Assembly: GCA_021166835.1 (NCBI GenBank)
Contig: JAJPEN010000006.1
Location: 1-64,000, forward strand
DNA length: 64,000 nucleotides
Direction: 5' to 3'
Source of the DNA: Burkholderiaceae bacterium
GTDB lineage: Bacteria > Pseudomonadota > Gammaproteobacteria > Burkholderiales > Burkholderiaceae
The position numbers were made by a program, and so were the translations under genes. Below, piece after piece: positions 53,096 to 61,165 of this stretch. The notes beneath the pieces are model-generated. The model did no database searches. It was not told the origin of the DNA and worked only from the letters and a program-made list of their open reading frames with translations. How positions within the stretch are numbered: the stretch's first letter is position 1; every line of letters starts with the position of its first letter.

Positions 53096-54028
53096 TTGTC
53101 CACGCCCACAGCCGCCACGCCGACTCTCGTTTCCGAACGGAAATCCTGCTGCATCTGTGGATCACCGGCCCTGCGCCGGTTCTCGGCGCACGCTTCCGAC
53201 ACGAGGGATCGTGCCCCCGTCGCAATCGTCGAATGTCGCTCGTGCGCTTTCGCCTGGCAGTACCCCGTCGGACGCACCGAGCACGAATCGGTCGCGTGGT
53301 TCGACGCCGCTTACGAAGGCAACGATCCGACGAAATCCGGTTACTTCAGCACGGAGGGCAAACGCGAGATCGCGCAGTTGGAACTCGAGTTCGTGAACGG
53401 CTTGCCCACCCCCGGAAGATCGCTGCTCGACATCGGCGCCGGCTCGGGTGTCTTCGCCATGCAGGCGGTCGATAGCGGCTGGTCGGTCACCGCCATCGAT
53501 CCGGCGCTCGACGCAGTCCGCCTGCCGCGCAGCGATCGACTCCGGGTGCTGCGCGGAACGCTCGACGACATACGAATCGACGAGCGTTTCGATGTGATCA
53601 CATTGTGGGACGTGATCGAGCACGCGACCTCGCCGGCCGAACTCGTTGCCGACGCGACCCGCAGGCTCGACGACGACGGCTGGATCGTCGTCGAAACGGG
53701 GAACTACAAGAGCGCCGCGCGGGTGACCGGCGGCATCGACCACTGGATCTACCAGCTCGACCATCGCTGGTACTTCTCTCCGGACTCGCTGCGCCTGCTG
53801 CTCGAGGAGCTGGGCTTTCGCGAGTTCGTCCTCTCCGATCGGGTACTTCGACCAGGCTGGAACGGAAGCGTCCGCTTCGCCGGACCGTCGCGTCGCAATC
53901 TGCTGAAGGCGGCAATACGCGATCCGCTTCGCGCCGGTTCGCATTGGCTGCAGTACCGCCGCCTTCGCACGGCGAGCACATGGAACGCCTCGGGGCTCGA
54001 GATCTTCACGCTCGCCGCGCGCCGATGA
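53096..54028 (+). CDS. SAM methyltransferase with N-terminal zinc-binding motif
   Basis: A 310-residue protein. CCICGS near the N-terminus and CRSCAF about 35 residues later form a four-Cys zinc site. Then comes a class I methyltransferase with LLDIGAGSGVFAMQAV, DVITLWDVIEHATSP and ETGNYKSAARV. Similar zinc-plus-methyltransferase proteins act on nucleotide-sugar intermediates, often as C-methyltransferases. No ATG exists before the conserved part; TTG at 53096 is the likely start. It diverges from the 1113-residue protein gene across 76 bases. Confidence 0.76.
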   Translation: MSTPTAATPTLVSERKSCCICGSPALRRFSAHASDTRDRAPVAIVECRSCAFAWQYPVGRTEHESVAWFDAAYEGNDPTKSGYFSTEGKREIAQLELEFVNGLPTPGRSLLDIGAGSGVFAMQAVDSGWSVTAIDPALDAVRLPRSDRLRVLRGTLDDIRIDERFDVITLWDVIEHATSPAELVADATRRLDDDGWIVVETGNYKSAARVTGGIDHWIYQLDHRWYFSPDSLRLLLEELGFREFVLSDRVLRPGWNGSVRFAGPSRRNLLKAAIRDPLRAGSHWLQYRRLRTASTWNASGLEIFTLAARR

Positions 54029-54041
54029 CGGGCATCGGCGC

Positions 54042-54734
54042 TCAGCTTCTCCGGTACACGAAGAACTCCGCGAACGAGCCGGTGTGATAGTCGCCCCGGT
54101 AGGGATACCGATTCGGCAGTTGCTCGACCAATGCGAACTCGGGCCGACGCTCTCGCACCCATCGAGTGAACCTGCGATGCTTCACGTGCGTTCCCTCGTA
54201 GCCGGCGTTGTCGTCGGTGTCGCTCGCATAGACGATCGCGTATCGCTTCGCCGCGTCGAAGAGCAGGCGCATGTAACGCTCGTAGACGTCGTCCTCGATC
54301 AGGTGATAGATCACGTCCAGCGACAACGCGAGTTCTGCGCTCTCTCCCGCGTATTCCTCCATCGTTGCGAAACGCTTCGTCGGATCCGATTCGAACCGGG
54401 CGCGGCACTGCGCTACCGCGGTGGAACTGACGTCGAACCCGAGATACGCCGGATAACCCGCCAGCGCGAGCTGGTTCCCGTCGCCGCAACCGAACTCGAT
54501 CACGCTTTGCACGTCGTGCTCCCGCACGAACCGGTTCAGCACCTCGGCCTTGAACTCGGCGAAGAAGGTGTACGAGCCGACGCCGGAGTTGCCGCCGCTC
54601 GCGTAGCGCTGTTCCCAGTACGCCTCGGAACCGGGGAAGCGTTGCGGCGCACTCCGGTCGTTCGGCACATGCGTCCGGTGCAGCCGTCGCGCCAGGGCTC
54701 CGACGACCGGAATGCGTCCGAGTATCTCTTTCAT
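54042..54734 (-). CDS. Class I SAM-dependent methyltransferase
   Basis: A 230-residue protein starting MKEILGRIPVVGALARRLH, followed by GSEAYWEQRYASGGNSG, which is typical of methyltransferases in glycan clusters. SAM binding is VIEFGCGDGNQLALAG, and SLDVIYHLIEDDVYERYM follows. It converges on the preceding methyltransferase gene (13-base gap) and diverges from the GT2 gene over a gap holding an 18-bp palindrome. Confidence 0.84.
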   Translation of the reverse strand: MKEILGRIPVVGALARRLHRTHVPNDRSAPQRFPGSEAYWEQRYASGGNSGVGSYTFFAEFKAEVLNRFVREHDVQSVIEFGCGDGNQLALAGYPAYLGFDVSSTAVAQCRARFESDPTKRFATMEEYAGESAELALSLDVIYHLIEDDVYERYMRLLFDAAKRYAIVYASDTDDNAGYEGTHVKHRRFTRWVRERRPEFALVEQLPNRYPYRGDYHTGSFAEFFVYRRS

Positions 54735-54857
54735 CGGGTGCGAGCGGTGAAGCGTGGATGCCGCACCGATTCTGGCCGATGCCACGCGTGTCCGGCGAAA
54801 GCCCACGACGCACTCGAAGCTCATTCGGCATGGCGACCGGCGCCCTCGCGTTACCCT

Positions 54858-54875
54858 GTCGCACTCGAGTGCGAC
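54858..54875 (+). promoter_or_regulatory. 18-bp perfect palindrome between divergent genes
   Basis: GTCGCACTCGAGTGCGAC is a perfect inverted repeat without spacer, 19 bases before the GT2 start (GTG 54895) and 123 bases from the start of the divergent methyltransferase. Position and symmetry suggest an operator for a dimeric regulator. It could instead be a hairpin hiding the GT2 ribosome site (GGAG at 54882-54885). Confidence 0.5.
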
Positions 54876-54894
54876 CGCGACGGAGTACCGGATC

Positions 54895-55812
54895 GTGATC
54901 TTCGTCTCGCTCACCACCATTCGATCCCGGCTCGAGCGCGTGGACGAGATTCTCGCGTCGCTGCTGCACCAGTCGCGATCGCCGGATGCGATCCTGCTGA
55001 ACGTGTCGCATGAGCCGTTCCTACTCGACGAGGGAATCGACGAACCCGACCTCGAGCGCTTCACGACCGCTGTCGTGCGCAACGACGACCGGATCCGGGT
55101 GCGCTTCGTCGAAAACCTCGGTTCGTATCGCAAGATCGTCCCGGCGCTCGAGAGCGTTCGCGACCCCGACGACATCATCGTTACCGCCGACGACGACATT
55201 CCGTATGCGCCGCACTGGCTCGAACGACTGGTCGAGCAGGTCGGCGACACGCCCGCGACACCCGCGTACCGATGCCGGCAGCTCAGCTGGGACGGCGCGT
55301 GTCTGCGTCCCTACGAAAAATGGCCTTTCGTCGGAGACGGAGTCGTTCCCGCCGAGCGCGAGCCGCGACTCGATCTGCTCCCGACGAGCGGCGCCGGCAT
55401 CGCCTTCCGCCGCGGATACTTCGACGAATCGGATCCGCTGGACGAACTTCGGCGCCTCGCACCGATGCAGGACGACATCGCACTGCGGCTGCTGATGCTC
55501 TCCAAGAACGTGGCGGTCGCCTGGCGACCATCCGATGCCCACGGCGAGCGCTTCGAGGAGTTCCGCTCGCACGAGAACGTCGTCGACCTGTACCGGCACA
55601 ACCGGCGCGCCGACTGGCTCGGGCACACGCCCAACGACGCGGCGCTGCGCCGGGTCGCGGCGCTGCTCGCCCCGCGCGCCCGGGCCCCGGAAGCGCGCGA
55701 ATGGTTCGAGCGCATCCGGCGCGGCACGGCGCTTCCGCGCCGGATCGACCGCCGCCTGCGCGAGCTGTACTGGGAGTACCGAAGCGCGCGCCGGCGCGAA
55801 GCAGCGCACTGA
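54895..55812 (+). CDS. Glycosyltransferase-like protein, GT2/GT-A fold
   Basis: A 305-residue GT-A-type protein: VIFVSLTTIRSRLERVDEILASLLHQS at the start, then IIVTADDDIPYAPHWLERL with the metal-binding acidic cluster, and APMQDDIALRLLML as a later acidic motif. The start is placed at GTG 54895 with GGAG nine bases upstream; the frame is open further upstream but only through unconserved sequence. It is separated by 32 bases from the next glycosyltransferase on the same strand. Acceptor and donor unknown. Confidence 0.78.
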   Translation: MIFVSLTTIRSRLERVDEILASLLHQSRSPDAILLNVSHEPFLLDEGIDEPDLERFTTAVVRNDDRIRVRFVENLGSYRKIVPALESVRDPDDIIVTADDDIPYAPHWLERLVEQVGDTPATPAYRCRQLSWDGACLRPYEKWPFVGDGVVPAEREPRLDLLPTSGAGIAFRRGYFDESDPLDELRRLAPMQDDIALRLLMLSKNVAVAWRPSDAHGERFEEFRSHENVVDLYRHNRRADWLGHTPNDAALRRVAALLAPRARAPEAREWFERIRRGTALPRRIDRRLRELYWEYRSARRREAAH

Positions 55813-55844
55813 AGCGCGCGCCCGCCGATGCGATACTCGCGCCG

Positions 55845-57182
55845 ATGAAACGCGCGCTGCTGATCGGATTCCAGTTTCCGCCGCTGGTCGGCACCAGCGG
55901 CGTGCAGCGGATGCTGCGCTTCGCCGAGCACCTCCCGGCATACGGGTGGAAGCCCTACGTGTTGACCGCGTCGGCAGGAGCGATGCCGCAGACCGATCCG
56001 CGAACCCTGCACGACATCCCCGAAGGCGTGACCGTCGTCCGCTCGTTCGCCCTGGATGCGGCGCGTCATCTCGCGATCGGAGGCCGCTACTGGCGCCGCC
56101 TGGCGATCCCCGATCGCTGGGCCTCGTGGATTCCCTTCGCCGTACGCGACGCCTGCCGGTTGATCGATCGCGAGGCGATCGACGCCGTGTGGACGACCTA
56201 CCCGATCGCCTCCGCACACCGGATCGGCAACTGGGTGCACCGGCTGCGGGGCCGACCGTGGATCGCCGATTTCCGCGATCCGATGGCGCAGGACGACTAC
56301 CCGAGCGACCCGCTGCTGTGGCGCAGCTTCGAGCGTATCGAGCGCGAGGCGGCACGCCGCGCCGCCTTCCTCACCTTCACCTCGCCCGGTGCGCGCGATC
56401 TCTACGCACGCCGCTACGGAGCCTCGTTCGACGACGCGCGCTTCACGCTGTTGATGAACGGCTATGACGAGGGCAGCTTCGCCGGCATCGAAGTCACGCC
56501 GCCGCCCGCGCGCGCGCCGTCGAACGACGCTCCGCTCGTGCTGCTGCACAGCGGCGTCGTCTATCCCAGCGAACGGGATCCGACGCAGTTGTTCGCCGCG
56601 CTCGCATCGCTGCGCGCGCGTGGAGCCGTGTCGCGCCGGACCCTGCGGCTCCGCTTCCGCGCTTCATCGCACGACGCGATGCTCCAGGAGCTGGCGGCTC
56701 GCCATGCGGTGGGCGACCTGATCGAGCTGCTGCCGCCGATCGGCTATCGCGACGCCCTGGCCGAGATGCGCGAGGCCGACGGGCTGCTCGTGCTGCAGGC
56801 GGCGAACTGCAACGGCCAGATCCCGGCCAAGCTCTACGAGTACCTGCGCGCGCAACGGCCGATTCTCGCGCTCGCCGACCCTGCCGGCGACACCGGACGG
56901 CTCGTCGCCTCGCTCGGCTCGCCGCACGTGGCGGCCCTCGAGGATGCGCAGGCGATCGAGTCGGCATTGGCGGATTTCCTCGATGCGATTCGACGTGGCG
57001 CTGGCTTCGTCGTCGCCGGGGAACGCGTGGCCGCGTTTTCGCGCGGGCGACTCACCGGCGAGCTCGCCCGGCTGCTCGATGCGGCAACGACCGGCGAGGC
57101 GGTCACGCAGCCTGCTTCGGCGATGCGAGGTTCCGCAGTGCGCGCAGGCCGAAACGCGTCCGCGTCCGGTCCCACGGAGTGA
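55845..57182 (+). CDS. Glycosyltransferase, GT4-like
   Basis: A 445-residue GT-B transferase: LLIGFQFPPLVGTSGVQRMLRFAEHLPAYGW at the N-terminus, WTTYPIASAHRIG, IADFRDPMAQDDYP, and the donor-binding KLYEYLRAQRPILALADPAG near the C-terminus. It resembles the transferase at 41803-43191 in layout. Its last 80 bases overlap, tail to tail, the end of the deacetylase gene on the other strand, so its unconserved Ala/Ser-rich C-terminus is shaped by that gene's coding sequence. Confidence 0.85.
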   Translation: MKRALLIGFQFPPLVGTSGVQRMLRFAEHLPAYGWKPYVLTASAGAMPQTDPRTLHDIPEGVTVVRSFALDAARHLAIGGRYWRRLAIPDRWASWIPFAVRDACRLIDREAIDAVWTTYPIASAHRIGNWVHRLRGRPWIADFRDPMAQDDYPSDPLLWRSFERIEREAARRAAFLTFTSPGARDLYARRYGASFDDARFTLLMNGYDEGSFAGIEVTPPPARAPSNDAPLVLLHSGVVYPSERDPTQLFAALASLRARGAVSRRTLRLRFRASSHDAMLQELAARHAVGDLIELLPPIGYRDALAEMREADGLLVLQAANCNGQIPAKLYEYLRAQRPILALADPAGDTGRLVASLGSPHVAALEDAQAIESALADFLDAIRRGAGFVVAGERVAAFSRGRLTGELARLLDAATTGEAVTQPASAMRGSAVRAGRNASASGPTE

Positions 57183-58113
57183 AACGCGGAAGCATCGACA
57201 CATCGGTGCCGCGCTCGGCGGCACCCGGTTCGGTGGTGAACGCGAAACGATAGCCGGCCCGCAGGGCCATCGCGGCGTGCGTCGGATCGAAATCGCGGCC
57301 GAGACGCCCGTTCGGATACGCGAAGAGGTCGATCTCCTCGCCGAGCAGCGCGCGCAGATCGTCGCGTCCGCCGCGAATCTCCTCCCACGAAGCATCCTCT
57401 TCGAGCGCGACGAGGATCGGGTGCGTGCGGGTGTGTCCGCCTACCGTCATCCCGCGCAGACGCAGCTCGCGCACCTGCTCGGGCCGCATCATCGGGTCGA
57501 AGCGGACACGGACGCCGCAATGCGTTTCGAGCCGCTCGACCGCCTGCTCGCGCTCGTGCGGCGATCGGTGCTTCACCAGCGCGATGATGCGTTCGGCGCC
57601 CGCGCGACGCGACGCTGCGTCGCCGATCGAGAGACGCGCCGCATCCGGATCGGCAGGCCCGGAAATTCCGTTCGGCGGGCCGGCCGCGGCGCCATCGAGC
57701 AGCGCGCCGACGTCGATCGTCATACGTTCGGTACGCCGCAGCGCCTCGAAGATCCGGTCGTTGAACATCGCCCCGCCCTGCAGATAAGCCGTTGCGATGA
57801 AGAACGCTGCCCGCACGCCGTGACGCTCGAGAATCGGCAACGCGATCTCCGCGTTGTCGCGGTAGCCGTCGTCGAAGGTGAGGACGGCCGCGCGCGCGGG
57901 GAGCGTGCCGGCGACCAGGCGCTCGCAGGCCTCGATCGGATCGAGCACGTGGAACTGCGACCCGATCCAGCGCACGATCGCCTCGAAGCGCCGCGCATCG
58001 GGCTCCCCGGGGAACATCGGGTCGGTCCGTTCCGGCACGCGATGGAACAGGAACGCAGCCAGGCGCGCGCGCTCGCCGGCGGGCGACACCGCCGCCGTCA
58101 GCCAGCGGATCAA
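57103..58113 (-). CDS. Polysaccharide deacetylase, exosortase A operon
   Basis: A 336-residue NodB-type deacetylase. FLFHRVPERTDPM opens the fold, VLTFDDGYRDNAEIALPILE carries the metal/catalytic Asp pair, and MTVGGHTRTHPIL has HxxxH. No signal peptide is evident. The start is TTG at 58113, which overlaps the stop of the amidotransferase homologue as TTGA. It is the last gene of a four-gene minus strand operon. Together with the deacetylase at 31704 it gives the window two such enzymes of different subgroups. Confidence 0.88.
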   Translation of the reverse strand: MIRWLTAAVSPAGERARLAAFLFHRVPERTDPMFPGEPDARRFEAIVRWIGSQFHVLDPIEACERLVAGTLPARAAVLTFDDGYRDNAEIALPILERHGVRAAFFIATAYLQGGAMFNDRIFEALRRTERMTIDVGALLDGAAAGPPNGISGPADPDAARLSIGDAASRRAGAERIIALVKHRSPHEREQAVERLETHCGVRVRFDPMMRPEQVRELRLRGMTVGGHTRTHPILVALEEDASWEEIRGGRDDLRALLGEEIDLFAYPNGRLGRDFDPTHAAMALRAGYRFAFTTEPGAAERGTDVSMLPRFTPWDRTRTRFGLRALRNLASPKQAA

Positions 58114-59933
58114 TGCCGGACCCTCTCGTCGGCCATCGGCGAGGCGCGCAGCCACAGCTCGAGAATCATCAGCACCCACACCATCGTCCCGTAGTAGCCG
58201 GCGTGCCCGGCCTTCAGGTGCGCCAGCAGCGCATCGAGGAACTCGCCGCGGATCACGCCGCGCGCGGACAACGAACGCAGCGCGTCGTCGGCCGTCGCCC
58301 GCAGCCGCTCGTGCGTGAGCAGCCAGTCGCCGAAGGGCACTCCGAAGCCCTGCTTCTTCTTGTCGATGATCTCGTCGGGCAGGAAGCCGCGCAGCGATTC
58401 GCGGAAGAAATGCCGCAGGCGCCGCCCCTTGAGCTTCTGCTCGGGCGCCAGGCGCAGCGAATGCTCGACCAGCGCCTGCGTGAGCATCGGAAAGCACACC
58501 TCGACGCCCGCCGCGTGGCACATGCGGGTGACCTTCGGCAGGTCGCTGTCGGCGAGCGTGAACTTGAAGTCCCACGCGAGCAGCTTGTCGATCTGCGACA
58601 TCGGCTCCTCGGCGGCACGCGCGCGCTGCCAGACCTCGCGCTCGAGGGCGAGCGGTTCGTCCGCGCGCACGTCGGCGAGAAACCGGTCGGTGAACACGCG
58701 CGTTGCGCCGAGCCGGTTCAACAGGTTGTAGCGCGCCTGCAGCCGATCGGGCAGCGGCTCCTTCGCCTGCTCGACGTAGCTGCGCGCCTTCGCCACGTAT
58801 TTCGCGTCCACGCCGCGCATCGCGCCGAACAGCAGCGGCTCGACGAGCGCCGCGCGCATTGGCCCGGGTACTCGGTCGTACAGCGCGAACACCGCCTGCT
58901 TCGCATAGCGCTCGTTGCCGCCGTACAGCTCGTCGCCGCCGTCGCCGCCGAGCATGCGTGCGACGCCGGCCTCGCGCGCGAGGCTGGCGCAGAAGAAGGT
59001 CGGCACCGCCGAAGAGTTGCCGAAAGGCTGCTCGTACTGCGTGGCGACCGCCTCGACGCCGTTGGATACGTCGTCGGGCGTCAGGTAGTACTCGGTGTGG
59101 TCGGTGCCGAAATGCTTCGCGGCCAGGCGCGAGTAGTGCGACTCGTCGTAGCCGCCGACGTCGAAGCCGATCGAGAACGTGCGCGCCGGTGCGCCGTACT
59201 GCTTCGTGACGAGCCCGGCGATGGTCGAGCTGTCGGTGCCGCCCGACAGGAAGCAGCCGATGCGCTCGCGAGCGTGCCCCGCGGTGCACTCGGCAACGCC
59301 GCGCGCGAGCGCGTCGAGGAACTCGCCCTTCTCGCGCTCGAAATCGAAGGGTCGATGCTCGTCGAACACCGGTTGCCACCAGCGGACGAGTTCCGCCGCG
59401 CCGCGCTCGATGCGAAGCGCCTCGCCGAGGTCGAGCCGGCGCACGCCGCGGCAGATGCTGTACGGCGCCGGGATCATGTGGAAATACGCGTAGTCGAACG
59501 CCGCCTGCCAGTCGACCTCGGCGGCCACGTCGGCGCGATTGGCGGCATCCGCCGGGCGGGCGCCGAAGCCGATCCGCCCCGGCTGCTCGCAGAAGAAGAG
59601 CGGAAAGGTCGAGAAACGATCGACGGCGAGCAGCGCTCGGCGGCGCTCGGCGTCCCACAGCGCGATCAGGAACTCGCCGGCGATCGACCCGAGCACTTCA
59701 TCGCCGCGCTGCTGCCAGGCATCGAGAAGCGCCTGTGCCGGATCGCGCAGCACCTCGCCGAGCGGCGAGTCCAGGAAGCGCAGCCGCCCGAATACGAGCG
59801 CACCCGAGCCTGCGCGCTGCACGAGCGAACGGCCCGGCGCGGAATTCGTCGCCGGATCGGGCGCGAGATCGACGCGTCCGGTCGCGGAATCGATCGTGCC
59901 GCCAAAGGGAATCGGCAGGCGTGAATGCTTCAA
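58110..59933 (-). CDS. Asparagine synthase-like protein with degenerate glutaminase domain
   Basis: A 607-residue asparagine-synthase-family protein of exosortase A gene sets. The synthase part is intact: GCFLSGGTDSSTIAGL pyrophosphate loop and LGGDGGDELYGGNERY. The N-terminal domain lacks the Cys2 nucleophile (it starts MKHSRLPIPFGG) and has no RHRGPD, so it should not release ammonia from glutamine. It may use free ammonia or another amine nucleophile. The TTG start at 59933 overlaps the decarboxylase stop as TTGA. A complete glutaminase-bearing relative is at 36507. Confidence 0.88.
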   Translation of the reverse strand: MKHSRLPIPFGGTIDSATGRVDLAPDPATNSAPGRSLVQRAGSGALVFGRLRFLDSPLGEVLRDPAQALLDAWQQRGDEVLGSIAGEFLIALWDAERRRALLAVDRFSTFPLFFCEQPGRIGFGARPADAANRADVAAEVDWQAAFDYAYFHMIPAPYSICRGVRRLDLGEALRIERGAAELVRWWQPVFDEHRPFDFEREKGEFLDALARGVAECTAGHARERIGCFLSGGTDSSTIAGLVTKQYGAPARTFSIGFDVGGYDESHYSRLAAKHFGTDHTEYYLTPDDVSNGVEAVATQYEQPFGNSSAVPTFFCASLAREAGVARMLGGDGGDELYGGNERYAKQAVFALYDRVPGPMRAALVEPLLFGAMRGVDAKYVAKARSYVEQAKEPLPDRLQARYNLLNRLGATRVFTDRFLADVRADEPLALEREVWQRARAAEEPMSQIDKLLAWDFKFTLADSDLPKVTRMCHAAGVEVCFPMLTQALVEHSLRLAPEQKLKGRRLRHFFRESLRGFLPDEIIDKKKQGFGVPFGDWLLTHERLRATADDALRSLSARGVIRGEFLDALLAHLKAGHAGYYGTMVWVLMILELWLRASPMADERVRH

Positions 59934-61165
59934 ACCAGAACCTCCGCCGGAGCCGGATGACCGAGAAAGGCGGTCGGGCTTGCGGTGAGGCCGTAGGCCC
60001 CGGACTGGAACACCGCGATCAGGTCTCCGGGCTCGGCATGCGCGAGCGGCATCCGGTCGGCGAGCAGGTCGAGCGGCGTGCACAGCGGGCCGACCACCGA
60101 CTGCACTTCGTCGAGCGGCGCGCCGATGCGGTTGGCCACCGCGACCGGATAATTCTTGCGCAGCACCTGGCCGAAGTTGCCCGACGCGGACAGATGATGA
60201 TGCAGCCCGCCGTCGGTGACGAGAAAGACCTGTCCGCACGACTCCTTTCTCTCGAGCACGCGGCAGACGTAGACCCCGGCTTCGGCGACGAAATAGCGGC
60301 CCAGCTCGATCACGAGCGGCGCGCCGATCTCGCCCGCTGCGCGCGAACACAGCGTCTGCAGGTTCTCGCCGATCGGCGCGAGATCGAGCGGCTGCTCTCC
60401 GGGGAAGTACGGCACGCCGAAACCGCCGCCCAGGTTCAGCCACTGCACCGGCTCTCCCCAGTGCGCGAGCAGTCGGCGGCCGAGCTCGTAGGTCTTCGAC
60501 TGGGCGTCGACGATCGCGTCGGCACGCAGGTTCTGCGAGCCGCCGAAGATGTGCAGGCCGACGAGCGCGAGGCCACGCGCGCGCATCGCATCGAGCACCT
60601 CGGGCAGCTTCGCCTCGTCGATGCCGAAGGGTTTCGGCCCGCCGCCCATCTTCATCCCCGATGCCTTCAGCTCGAAGGCCGGATTCACTCGCAATGCCAC
60701 GCGCGGCGGCACGCCGAGCGCGTTGCCCGCCTCGACCGCGGCGTCGAGCTGCGCCACCGACTCGGCAGTCATCGTGATGCCCGCGGCTACCGCTCGCCGG
60801 ATCTCGGCATGCGTCTTGCCGGGTCCCGCGAAACTGATCCGCGCGGGGTCGACGCCCGCATCGAGGGCAACCGCCATCTCCTGCGCGGAGGCGACGTCGA
60901 GACCGTCGGTGAGCGCCGCCAGGTGCTGCACGAGCGCCGGCATCGGGTTCGCCTTGATCGCGTAGTGCAGGTGCAGGCCGCAGGGCAGGGCCTCGCGCAG
61001 CGAACGCACGCGCGCGGCGATTGCCGCGCGATCGTAGGCATAGAACGGCGTGCGCCCCACGCGCTCGGCCAGTCGGCCGATCGGAACGCCGCCCACCGCG
61101 AGCGCGGTGCCGGAGACATCGAAGGCCCGGATCGGCGCGTGCTGGGCGAAACGGATTTCCGTCAC
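59930..61165 (-). CDS. PLP-dependent decarboxylase, exosortase A system-associated
   Basis: A 411-residue fold-III decarboxylase (diaminopimelate/ornithine decarboxylase group). PLP Lys is K71 in HYAIKANPMP. A glycine-rich phosphate site lies in WLNLGGGFGVPYFPG, and ELGRYFVAEAGVYV and CTPLDLLADR are further family blocks. It would decarboxylate an amino acid, possibly one tethered to the acyl carrier protein. The GTG start at 61165 overlaps the ligase stop as GTGA. Confidence 0.92.
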   Translation of the reverse strand: MTEIRFAQHAPIRAFDVSGTALAVGGVPIGRLAERVGRTPFYAYDRAAIAARVRSLREALPCGLHLHYAIKANPMPALVQHLAALTDGLDVASAQEMAVALDAGVDPARISFAGPGKTHAEIRRAVAAGITMTAESVAQLDAAVEAGNALGVPPRVALRVNPAFELKASGMKMGGGPKPFGIDEAKLPEVLDAMRARGLALVGLHIFGGSQNLRADAIVDAQSKTYELGRRLLAHWGEPVQWLNLGGGFGVPYFPGEQPLDLAPIGENLQTLCSRAAGEIGAPLVIELGRYFVAEAGVYVCRVLERKESCGQVFLVTDGGLHHHLSASGNFGQVLRKNYPVAVANRIGAPLDEVQSVVGPLCTPLDLLADRMPLAHAEPGDLIAVFQSGAYGLTASPTAFLGHPAPAEVLV

